Shown here in pieces: positions 27,853 to 36,116 of a stretch of 64,000 bases of DNA. Below the pieces are notes generated by a model, which saw nothing but the letters and a program-made list of their open reading frames with translations, was not told the DNA's origin and did not search any database. The position numbers and the translations under genes were made by a program. Within the stretch, counting starts at the first letter, position 1, and every line of letters begins with the position of its first letter. Source of the DNA: CAVZGO01 sp963774935 (GTDB lineage: Bacteria; Chloroflexota; Anaerolineae; Anaerolineales; UBA4823); assembly GCA_963774935.1 (NCBI GenBank), contig CAVZGO010000007.1, positions 620,001-684,000 of the forward strand, written 5' to 3'.

Positions 27853-28095
27853 ATGTCTATCTTGGTGTGTCCACAATGCCATAACGAATATTCCGAGCAC
27901 AGTGGGATAACCTGTGATCAATGCGAGGAGGTATTCTGCCCAGATTGCGCCAGCCAGTTCGAGGTGTGTGAGCGCTGTGGCAGGGGGTTCTGCGTGACTT
28001 GCGCCTCATCAGAAATCCAGTTTCCAGCGGTCATCACAATATGTAATGATTGCTATGGCGATTTCGTTGAAGATACAGATCTATTGTTTGAATAA
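27853..28095 (+). CDS. Zinc-binding miniprotein, multiple CxxC knuckles
   Basis: An 80-residue protein dominated by paired cysteines: CPQC, CDQC, CPDC, CERC, CVTC and CNDC, a spacing that suggests two or three cross-braced zinc sites like RING, FYVE or B-box folds. The tail EDTDLLFE is acidic. I do not recognise a named bacterial family. AGGAGG lies about 10 bp before the ATG. The Nudix gene starts 3 bp after its stop, so the two are co-transcribed. It may act as an adaptor or regulatory subunit; no function is assigned. Confidence 0.75.
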   Translation: MSILVCPQCHNEYSEHSGITCDQCEEVFCPDCASQFEVCERCGRGFCVTCASSEIQFPAVITICNDCYGDFVEDTDLLFE

Positions 28096-28098
28096 TCC

Positions 28099-28659
28099 AT
28101 GAAACCTTGGATTACACGCCAAAGAAAAGTAATTTTTGACCAATCTCCATGGTTGGTTGTAGAACACTGCGAAGTGGAGCTGCCCAATGGTCGGGTGATT
28201 CCCAATTGGCCATGGGTAACCACACCAGATTACATCAATATTGTCGTTGAAATGGTAGATGGGGATTACCTTTGCTTTCGCCAGATTAAGTACGGTTTAC
28301 CTGATCCCACGCTGGCGCTGGTGGGAGGTTACCTCGAGCCAGGCGAAGCGCCATTGGCAGCCGCCCAGCGTGAGTTACGCGAAGAAACAGGCTGCATTGC
28401 TGAAGAATGGATCGAATTAGGTAGTTACCTTGTTGATCCTAATCGCGGAATGGCTACTGGTCATCTGTACCTGGCGCGCAAGGCGTGTAAAGTAGGCGAT
28501 TTGATTCCCGATGATCTGGAAGAGCAAGAAGAGATCTATTTGACCCGTAACGAGCTGAAGACTGCATTGGAAAATGGCGAAATCAAGATACTTGCCTGGG
28601 CTGCAGCAATCGCATTTTCGCTTGTTTTTTCTAGTGCTGAATTATCGAAAAAGGTATAA
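28099..28659 (+). CDS. Nudix hydrolase
   Basis: A 186-residue Nudix protein. The complete box, with GYLEPGE then REL and REETGC at about residues 75-97, matches GX5EX7REUXEEXGU. The N-terminal part resembles ADP-ribose pyrophosphatase-like enzymes, which cleave nucleoside diphosphates linked to another moiety. The substrate is unknown. It sits between the zinc miniprotein and the DUF1786 gene with gaps of 3 and 5 bp, giving one transcript. Confidence 0.88.
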   Translation: MKPWITRQRKVIFDQSPWLVVEHCEVELPNGRVIPNWPWVTTPDYINIVVEMVDGDYLCFRQIKYGLPDPTLALVGGYLEPGEAPLAAAQRELREETGCIAEEWIELGSYLVDPNRGMATGHLYLARKACKVGDLIPDDLEEQEEIYLTRNELKTALENGEIKILAWAAAIAFSLVFSSAELSKKV

Positions 28660-28664
28660 CTGAG

Positions 28665-29834
28665 ATGCGCATACTCGCTGTTGATATTGGTACAGGGACC
28701 CAGGATATATTACTTTTTGATTCTCGGCTGGATGTTGAAAACAGTTTTAAATTAATTGTGCCATCTCCAACCATGATGGTTCATCACCAGATCAAAGAAG
28801 CTACACGCCTCGGTCAGGCAATTCTCCTGGATGGAGTGATGATGGGTGGTGGACCCAGCCAATGGGCTGCCGATGCACATCTGAAAGCAGGCTTGCCTGT
28901 CTTTGCTACACCTGCCGCGGCAAAGTCGTTTAATGATGATTTGGACGCAGTTCGAGAGATGGGAATCACCCTGCTCAGTGAAGATGAAGCGCATCAGTTA
29001 GGAAAGGATGTGCGGCAGATAGCACTGGCAGATTTTGATCTGCCAGCCATCCAGCGTGCATTTGAAGTCTTTGGCGTTCGTCTCAATGATCTGGATGCGG
29101 TAGCCGTAGCTGTCTTCGATCACGGCGACTCCCCGCCCGGCTATTCAGATCGGCAGTTCCGTTTTGATTATCTGGATCGTCGCATCCGGGCTGAGAACCG
29201 CCTCTCCGCCTTTGCATTCCGTGCGGAGGACATTCCTCCGGAGATGACGCGTTTACAGTCAGTGGTACAGTCAGCACGGTCCTTTTCCAGTTCACCAATA
29301 CAAGAAGTGCCACTGATCGTAATGGATACGGCTCCGGCGGCAGTATTAGGGGTAACTCTGGATGCTCACCTGGCAGCCAGCCAGCGCATCATCATCACAA
29401 ATGTGGGAAATTTTCACACCCTGGCATTTCGCCTGGGCGAAGGTGGTATTGAAGGTGTGTTTGAGCACCATACTGGCTTGCTTGATCGGGAAAAATTAGA
29501 AAAATTGATTGTCTCTCTGGCAGATGGCACATTGCAGCATGGCGATGTATTTGGCGATCATGGGCATGGCGCCCTGATGTATTCAACCGAACCATTATCT
29601 TTGAACGACTTGCCTGCGCCGTCCGAGGTTAGGCTGGCGATCAGCGGTCCACGGCGCAGCTTGATGCGCAAGTCTCGCCTGGACCCATACTTTGCTGTGC
29701 CGTTTGGCGATATGATGATTGCCGGTTGCTTTGGCTTGCTGGCTGCTGTGGCTGATCTCATGCCAGAGTACAAGGAAGAATTGCAGTTTTCATTAAGCGG
29801 TAAGGGTCTTTCCAGTGCTCCCTGGGATGATTAG
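28665..29834 (+). CDS. DUF1786 family protein (actin/ASKHA-like)
   Basis: A 389-residue protein. MRILAVDIGTGTQDILLFDS at the N-terminus resembles the phosphate-1 loop of ASKHA-type ATPases, and ILLDGVMMGGGPSQWA follows. These blocks mark DUF1786, described in archaea and some bacteria as sometimes near pyruvate-formate-lyase-activating-type radical enzymes. No such gene is adjacent here. ATP binding is inferred. It closes the zinc-protein/Nudix operon, ending about 100 bp before htpG. Confidence 0.78.
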   Translation: MRILAVDIGTGTQDILLFDSRLDVENSFKLIVPSPTMMVHHQIKEATRLGQAILLDGVMMGGGPSQWAADAHLKAGLPVFATPAAAKSFNDDLDAVREMGITLLSEDEAHQLGKDVRQIALADFDLPAIQRAFEVFGVRLNDLDAVAVAVFDHGDSPPGYSDRQFRFDYLDRRIRAENRLSAFAFRAEDIPPEMTRLQSVVQSARSFSSSPIQEVPLIVMDTAPAAVLGVTLDAHLAASQRIIITNVGNFHTLAFRLGEGGIEGVFEHHTGLLDREKLEKLIVSLADGTLQHGDVFGDHGHGALMYSTEPLSLNDLPAPSEVRLAISGPRRSLMRKSRLDPYFAVPFGDMMIAGCFGLLAAVADLMPEYKEELQFSLSGKGLSSAPWDD

Positions 29835-29930
29835 CCTCACTTCTGAAATCGAGTAAATTTTTACGATTCTCTAACTAAAATCGTGTATAGTTGATCGCGA
29901 AATAGACTGAAATCTCGGAGGGTAGAAAAC

Positions 29931-31817
29931 ATGACAGAAAACACACAAGATACTGCCGGGTCTGCTCAAATATCTTTCAAAGCGGAGACCCGCCAGCTGC
30001 TCGATATTCTGATTCACTCGCTCTATACGGACAAAGAAATATTTCTGCGTGAATTGATCTCCAATGCCTCAGATGCCTTGACGCGCCTTGACTTTGAAAT
30101 GTTAAAGAATTGAGATGTGCTCGACCCTGGGGTAGAGCTTTCGATCCGGATTATTCCAAACGAAGCTGAAAAGACCCTGACCATCCAGGATACCGGCATT
30201 GGTATGACTGCTGAGGAATTAGCTGAAAACCTGGGCACCATCGCGCATTCTGGAGCACGCGAATTTATCGACGCGGCTCAGCTTGCCGCGGTTGATGGAA
30301 ACGGCAGTAAGCTGACAGATTTGATTGGCCAGTTTGGGGTGGGTTTTTATTCAGCCTTTATGGCAGCAGAATGGATTCGAGTAACTTCTCGCTCTTACCG
30401 GCCTGATGCGCAGGCAGCCACCTGGTATTGCACCGGCGCAGATACATTTTCGATTGTACCTGCCGAGCGTGAAAATCGCGGCACCGATGTGGTGATCAAG
30501 CTAAAAGAGGATGCCAGCGAATTTACCCTTGAATACCGCCTGCGCGATATTATTCATTGTCATTCCGATTTTATTCCTTATCCGATCTACCTTGGTGATG
30601 GAAAAGAGCCGGTTAATCAGCGGACAGCTCTTTGGCGGCAGCAGCCGCGCGAAATCAGCCAGGAAACGTACGATGAGTTTTACCGCCAGCTCACCCTGGA
30701 TCACGAATCGCCACTGGCGCATGTCCATATGGTAGTTGATGCTCCAGTTCAGATGTATGCTCTCCTCTTTATCCCGAAAAGCCTTGAGCGGAATTTCTTC
30801 TCCTCACGCCGGGAGCCAGGCTTGAAGCTATATGCCCGTAAGGTGCTTATCCAGGAGTACAACAAGGATCTGCTGCCAGAGTACCTGGGTTTTGTGCAAG
30901 GTGTCGTAGATTCGGAAGATTTACCGTTGAATGTCTCGCGCGAGACAGTCCAATCCAATCGGGTGATGGCAAATCTAAAAAAACTGGTTACCGGTAAAAT
31001 CCTGGATGCCTTGAAGAAAATGGCCGATGATGACAAGGAAAAATACGAGCTATTTTGGAAGGAACTCGGCCGATTTCTCAAGCAAGGGGTAGCCCTGGAT
31101 GAGCGCGATCCGGAAGAGCTGTATCCTTTACTGCGCTTCCACACCTCCACGCACCCAGAGCAATGGTCATCCCTGGATGAATACGTTGAGCGGATGCAGC
31201 CGGATCAAAAAGAAATTTTCTACATTATGGGCGATGACGATCGCTCGATTCTCTACAGTCCCCATCTGGATATTATCCAGCGATTCAATTATGAGGCGCT
31301 GCTCCTGACCGACCCGGTAGACGCTTTTATGATCGTGCGTTTACTGAAATACAAGGATCACAGCCTGGTCAATGTTGCTTCCCCAACCCTTCAATTGCCC
31401 GATCAGCCTGTTGAGCAGCTCGCGGATAGCGAGCTGGAGCAGCCCATTGCTGAGGCAGAGGTGTTGGTCAACCGCTTTAAAACTCACCTGGCAGATCAGG
31501 TTGCGGAGGTGCGAGTTACAGATCGTTTGAGTGAGGCTCCGGCTCGGCTGGTCAATCCTAGCGGCGCGCCCACTCAAGAAATGCTGCGTATGTACCACTT
31601 GTTGAATCGGGAATTAGAATCACCGAAGAAAATATTGGAGCTAAACCCGCGCCATCCAATCTTGGTCAGGCTTGCCGCTTTACCCGATGATGATCCATTA
31701 ACTGGGCTGCTGGTGGATCAGATTTATGAAGACACCTTGCTGATTGAAGGGCTACACCCTGATCCAGCCAGCATGGTTAAACGCATTCAACGATTGATGG
31801 AAATTGCGTTACGATAG
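29931..31817 (+). CDS. htpG: Hsp90 chaperone HtpG with an in-frame TGA at codon 61
   Basis: ATP-driven cytosolic chaperone. Reconstructed length is 628 codons. The GHKL ATPase motifs are FLRELISNASDAL (Glu41, Asn45), QDTGIGMT, GTIAHSGAREF and GQFGVGFYSAF. The middle domain (ERNFFSSRREPG, GVVDSEDLPLNVSRE) and C-terminal dimerisation domain are present. Codon 61 is TGA at 30111-30113, where the family has Arg (LTNRDVLDP); CGA to TGA is one transition. Translation restarting at GTG 30117 would lose the essential ATPase helix. The reading frame is otherwise intact. GGAGGG precedes the ATG. The next gene begins 20 bp downstream. Confidence 0.9.
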
Positions 31818-31837
31818 ATTGGCGATATAATCAATTA

Positions 31838-34576
31838 TTGGACTCGAGTGGTCTCTCTCTTTGGTTAATTTCTCTGCTTTTCCTGCTGCTCATCGCGGCT
31901 GGATTAGGTGGATATTATCTCCTGCTGCAAAATTGGCGGAATAGAGTCAATCAGCAGTTCCATCCCTTTTCGAGCCAGTTGCGAAGCCTGGAAGGACGCT
32001 ATATTCGCGCTCGCCAGGCTTTTGAGGGGTTTTCATCCAGCGATCCTGAACCATACGGATCATTAGCCGGGGCAGGAGAAAGCCGCTTACAGAATATCGA
32101 AGCTACCCTGCAGGGTTTACGCGACCAATATTTTGGTCTGCAAAAGCAGGTACCGAGCCAAAAGGAAGGGCTCTTAGACACGCTCGACCGCTCCCCTCGC
32201 CGGCTTAACAACCTGCTCAAGGAAATACAGAAACTAGAACAGGGGATCGCACAAGAGGGTACCGCTCTTGCTGAAGTTGACTCAATCGTAGAGGCGATTA
32301 ACCAGGCGGGCTGGCAGGAGGCTCAAGGAGTGCGCCGGGCTTTGGATGTGAAAAGCAAGATCAGCCAGGCTATCCAGACGTTGCAGGCAGCACATTGCCG
32401 GGGTCCTTCCTGGCAATCCGCTTTACAATCCGAGAAGGGGCTCAGAGATGAACTGCAGAAAATACCCGAAATTTTTTCTCGGGATGACCCATCTCAGGTA
32501 ATCCAGCAAGCCTCCAGGCAAGATGTAATCGAAGTTCACCTGTTATTAGGAGAGCTTGTTCCTCAACAGCAGAGTTTATCGGATTCATTAAGCCACTGGC
32601 AGGAGCAATATAGTGATTTGCAAATCCGGCAGGACCTGGCACGCCAGGCATTAAGCAGGGCTGATCAGTCTCTCTCTAATCTGCCGGTCGGCGTGGATCC
32701 GACTGCATTTCAACAAGATTATGATAACCTTGAAAAACGTTATCGTGATATTCAATCCCTTGCATCGAATCCCGATGTCGATACATTCTCCATAACCATT
32801 GGTCAGTTGGATGAGCTCAGCCAGGAAAGCTCTGCACTTGAGCAAGCGCTGAGGCGCAGCTATCAGACTCACGCACTGCTGGAACAGTCATTAAACGACC
32901 TCAATAATAGTGTCAGGCAGATATCAACCCAAATCTCGAATTTAGGCACATTGAAATCCTATCCTGTCGTTTGGGGAGATGCCAGTAATGCGCTGGCAAA
33001 GCTTAATCAGGGTGTTACTGCTCTGGGTCCTTCAACAAAGTCGCGCACCGATATCCTTATAGAAAAAGATCTAGAATCCGCCCGCCAGCTCGTGTTCCAA
33101 ATGCAGGACTTGTCAGGTTATGTTGATCAGGTAACAGAACAACACAGCCAATTGGTGGAATTGTTAAACAGTCCCCAGATCGCCCAGGGATTATTATGGG
33201 TTCAGCAAACGCAGAAGTTGGCTCAGCAATTTAAGGAATATCATCCTGATAACTGGCTGCGGGTGGATGCAGTCAACAACCTGCCTTCAGAATTACAAAC
33301 ACTCGCGGCTGATTTGCAGCGACTCGGGGCGAATGAGCCCGCCAGACCCATTGCCGAGCAGAAACTACCAGGTGAATTAGACCTGGCGCGCCAGGTTGTG
33401 CAGTCCAGCCAGGATATACGAGTGCGCGTGAATGCCATAGAGGCGCGGCTGGCAGCTTTACAGCAATCCGAAACCCAGGCTCTGGAAAGCCTGGATATTG
33501 CATCGAAAGGGCTGGTGCAGACAGGTTATATCGTGCGCTCCAATGCACTGTTAAGCGGTTCAGCTGCTCAGGACGTGGATCGTTTGCTCGAGCAAACCAA
33601 CCGGCAAAAAGCGGACCTGGTGCAGCACGCCACCGGCACAGTAGACTATAAATCACGCCAGGCTTCAGGTCTCTATTCGCGAGTTGAGCAGGCAGTACAA
33701 ACCTGGCAAGAGCGGGTTAATTCGGATACCCAAACCAGAGTGAAGGCAATGACAAGTGCATTAACACGCCTTGACTCGATTGCGCCTCTCGAAGACCCCG
33801 CGGTTATCGAGGCAAACCGTTTGCTAACCAGAGGGTTGCCCAGACCATCTGGTGCAGCAGCCGCTCGACCCGCTTCCAGGATGGACGAGCTGGTGCTGGA
33901 TCTCAAGCTGCGCAGCGAATACCAGCAGGCTTGCTCGGCAGCCCAGCGCGCATTGGAAGAGATCGAAAAGCCGGTGGTCGACTCGTTCAATACCTCCAAT
34001 CAGAACCGTTTACATGTTCAAGACCAGGTGAAAGAAGTTTATGTCTGGCTGCGCCAGACACGAGCCTGGCCGCCAACATCTGTCTCTATTGATGATGAAC
34101 AGCAAGAATTTGGTCGCCTGGAGGCAGAGTGGCAGGCAATTAAGGGGCAGCCGCACCGCGCAATTGATCTGGTTGCGCTGTTAGGGGATCTGTCTTCTCG
34201 ATATCAAGCACTGGGTGAGAGGATACGCCAGCTTGCAGAGCGCGGCAGCCGGGAGCAGGACCAGGTTACCAGTCTGGAGCAGGAGCTAGACCAGTATAAC
34301 CGGCAGTGGGACCAGCGTTGGCAAGAACATCAGACGAATAAGTTGGCAAGCGAAGAAATCCGTGAATTGATAACCAACACGGAAAATGAGCAATACCGCA
34401 TTCGCACGCAATTCCGTGAGGGCACTGCCGATTATTCCAAAACCCTGACATCCTTGCAGTCGCTGCATCGCAAAGTGCGCCTGTACCAGGTAGCTCTGGA
34501 CGATAATCATGTGATTGATGTTTCTGGTCAGGTAATCACCAGTCGGGATTCGAAACGCGCCCCGGGTGATTGGTGA
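31838..34576 (+). CDS. Membrane-anchored giant coiled-coil protein, function unknown
   Basis: A 912-residue protein with one N-terminal transmembrane helix (LWLISLLFLLLIAAGLGGYYLLL) and then about 860 residues of almost uninterrupted heptad-like Gln/Leu/Ala/Glu-rich sequence without Cys-rich or catalytic motifs. A single anchor plus long coiled coil resembles EzrA-type septation regulators and other spacer proteins in build, not clearly in sequence. The start appears to be TTG at 31838 without a strong ribosome binding site. It follows htpG by 20 bp and so probably shares its transcript. The next downstream element is the pheS promoter and T-box. Confidence 0.72.
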   Translation: MDSSGLSLWLISLLFLLLIAAGLGGYYLLLQNWRNRVNQQFHPFSSQLRSLEGRYIRARQAFEGFSSSDPEPYGSLAGAGESRLQNIEATLQGLRDQYFGLQKQVPSQKEGLLDTLDRSPRRLNNLLKEIQKLEQGIAQEGTALAEVDSIVEAINQAGWQEAQGVRRALDVKSKISQAIQTLQAAHCRGPSWQSALQSEKGLRDELQKIPEIFSRDDPSQVIQQASRQDVIEVHLLLGELVPQQQSLSDSLSHWQEQYSDLQIRQDLARQALSRADQSLSNLPVGVDPTAFQQDYDNLEKRYRDIQSLASNPDVDTFSITIGQLDELSQESSALEQALRRSYQTHALLEQSLNDLNNSVRQISTQISNLGTLKSYPVVWGDASNALAKLNQGVTALGPSTKSRTDILIEKDLESARQLVFQMQDLSGYVDQVTEQHSQLVELLNSPQIAQGLLWVQQTQKLAQQFKEYHPDNWLRVDAVNNLPSELQTLAADLQRLGANEPARPIAEQKLPGELDLARQVVQSSQDIRVRVNAIEARLAALQQSETQALESLDIASKGLVQTGYIVRSNALLSGSAAQDVDRLLEQTNRQKADLVQHATGTVDYKSRQASGLYSRVEQAVQTWQERVNSDTQTRVKAMTSALTRLDSIAPLEDPAVIEANRLLTRGLPRPSGAAAARPASRMDELVLDLKLRSEYQQACSAAQRALEEIEKPVVDSFNTSNQNRLHVQDQVKEVYVWLRQTRAWPPTSVSIDDEQQEFGRLEAEWQAIKGQPHRAIDLVALLGDLSSRYQALGERIRQLAERGSREQDQVTSLEQELDQYNRQWDQRWQEHQTNKLASEEIRELITNTENEQYRIRTQFREGTADYSKTLTSLQSLHRKVRLYQVALDDNHVIDVSGQVITSRDSKRAPGDW

Positions 34577-34622
34577 TTTAGCACCTCCGTCTGGCGTTGC
34601 TTCGAAATTAAAGTCAGATGCC

Positions 34623-34650
34623 TTGACAGAACCTGCTTTCTGGGGATAAT
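34623..34650 (+). promoter_or_regulatory. pheST promoter
   Basis: TTGACA at 34623-34628 and GATAAT at 34645-34650 are separated by 16 bp. The predicted start near 34657 lies just before the T-box stem I, which supports the call. Confidence 0.65.
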
Positions 34651-34656
34651 TAGGAC

Positions 34657-34985
34657 AATTCGAAAATTAACAGCCACGACAGAGGAAAGTAATCCTGGAC
34701 CAGTACTACTGGTTAGACACTGACAGGGAGGCATTGGGCACTGACTGGAACCCATGCCCGGTAGACACAGGATGAAGTTCCCTCTCGAGCTGCTCAGGTG
34801 AATGGTGTAGCAGTTATACATTACATCTAGTAGTCGGAGCCGCAATCCCAGCGTTATTTGGGCAGCTAATCGCCAAGCATAGTTAATTGGCCGTTAGCAT
34901 ATGAGTGCGCTGAATCAATCGGCGAAGCAGGGTGGTACCGCGGGAATATTGCCCGTCCCTTCAGGGATGGGCTATTTTTATTGCT
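34657..34985 (+). promoter_or_regulatory. T-box leader, phenylalanine-specific
   Basis: Tran­scription-attenuating riboswitch that senses uncharged tRNA-Phe. Stem I closes by AGAGG (34681-34685) with CCTCT (34781-34785). The specifier loop has AGTA (34688-34691) on one side and GAA-G-TTC (34774-34780) on the other, bounded by ATCCTG/CAGGAT (34692-34697 and 34768-34773). The specifier TTC (34778-34780) is a Phe codon and agrees with the downstream pheS. The antiterminator T-box AGGGTGGTACCGCG is at 34929-34942 and precedes an intrinsic terminator. The purine usually following the specifier is C here. Confidence 0.92.
34951..34980 (+). terminator. T-box-controlled intrinsic terminator of pheST
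   Basis: GCCCGTCCCT (34951-34960) pairs with AGGGATGGGC (34963-34972) across a 2-nt gap, followed by TATTTTTA. It forms unless uncharged tRNA-Phe stabilises the overlapping antiterminator. Confidence 0.88.
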
Positions 34986-35033
34986 TTTCCACAAGGTTCC
35001 TGGAGTTGTGGAAAATGTGAGGAAGGAGCTATT

Positions 35034-36059
35034 ATGTTAGAACGTCTAGATCAGATTGAAAAAGAAGCGCTCAACCGGCTGAAAGATGTGCGTAATGAAG
35101 ATGAATTGCAGGCCTGGAAGGTGGCTGTTTTGGGTCGTAATTCACCGGTGATGCAGATTTTCGACAGCCTGGGTGCCTTGCCAAAGGATGAACGACCCGG
35201 CATCGGACGGCGAGCGAACGAAGTTAAACGCGCCCTGGAAGCGGCTTATGCGCAGTATGAGGCGGTTCTACGGCAAACAGCGCTTGAGCGATCCCTGCAG
35301 GCAGAGCGCCTGGACGTGACCTTGCCTGGGCGCCCCGTCCGGCGTGGACGACTCCATCCCGCTACTGCAATATTACGCCGGATTTATGAAATCTTTGCCG
35401 AGATGGGATTCCAGGTATATCGCTCTCGGGAAGTGGAAACCGATGAGCTCAACTTTGAGCTGCTGAACATACCAGCATACCATCCAGCACGGGATATGTG
35501 GGACACCTTCCATACGACAACTCCTGGAATCCTGCTTCGCACCCATACTTCGCCGGGGCAAATTCATGTAATGCGCCAGATGGCTCCAGAACCGGTACGT
35601 GTGATTCTACCGGGCATGGTTTACCGCTATGAACAGGTCAGCGCGCGTAAAGAAACTCAGTTCAATCAAGTTGAAGGTCTGGCAATAGGAGAAAATATCA
35701 CCTTTGGCGATCTGAAAGGTACGCTCATCGATTTTGCCAGGAGGATGTACGGTGCTGATGTCCGTTCTCGCTTCCGTGCCTCATATTTTCCATTCACCGA
35801 GCCCAGCGCTGAGATGGATATTGAGTGCTTCTTGTGTGCTGGCAAGGGATGTGGCGTATGTGGTGGCAGCGGTTGGCTGGAGATTTTGGGATGCGGTATG
35901 GTTCATCCACTGGTGTTGAGCAATGGAGGCTATGATCCGCAGCGCTTTTCCGGCTTTGCCTTTGGCATGGGTCCAGAGCGGATTTCAATGCTGAAGCATC
36001 ACATAGACGACATTCGCTACTTCTGGCAAAACGATTTACGCTTTCTGGAGCAATTCTAA
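35034..36059 (+). CDS. pheS: Phenylalanyl-tRNA synthetase alpha subunit
   Basis: Catalytic subunit of the alpha2beta2 class II synthetase charging tRNA-Phe. The 341-residue chain has the N-terminal coiled coil (LERLDQIEKEALNRLKDV), motif 2 around RTHTSPGQIH, the Cys-rich CFLCAGKGCGVCGGSGW and motif 3 GFAFGMGPERISML. I chose the ATG at 35034 because AAGGAG lies 7 bp upstream and the family begins there. A longer frame reads back through the T-box terminator and is not coding. It is followed by pheT after 57 bp. Confidence 0.96.
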   Translation: MLERLDQIEKEALNRLKDVRNEDELQAWKVAVLGRNSPVMQIFDSLGALPKDERPGIGRRANEVKRALEAAYAQYEAVLRQTALERSLQAERLDVTLPGRPVRRGRLHPATAILRRIYEIFAEMGFQVYRSREVETDELNFELLNIPAYHPARDMWDTFHTTTPGILLRTHTSPGQIHVMRQMAPEPVRVILPGMVYRYEQVSARKETQFNQVEGLAIGENITFGDLKGTLIDFARRMYGADVRSRFRASYFPFTEPSAEMDIECFLCAGKGCGVCGGSGWLEILGCGMVHPLVLSNGGYDPQRFSGFAFGMGPERISMLKHHIDDIRYFWQNDLRFLEQF

Positions 36060-36116
36060 AATTAGCTGACCTGGAGTGGCAGTGGGCTGCTCTGGTCAAG
36101 CTGGTCGGAGGACGTT

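Noticed and set aside
30117..31817. A separate short chaperone gene starting at GTG 30117
   Set aside because: It would lack the ATPase helix; the frame is continuous with the upstream 60 codons apart from one TGA, so this is one htpG gene.
34932..35033. Upstream in-frame extension of PheS
   Set aside because: It reads through the T-box terminator and is not conserved; AAGGAG supports the ATG at 35034.
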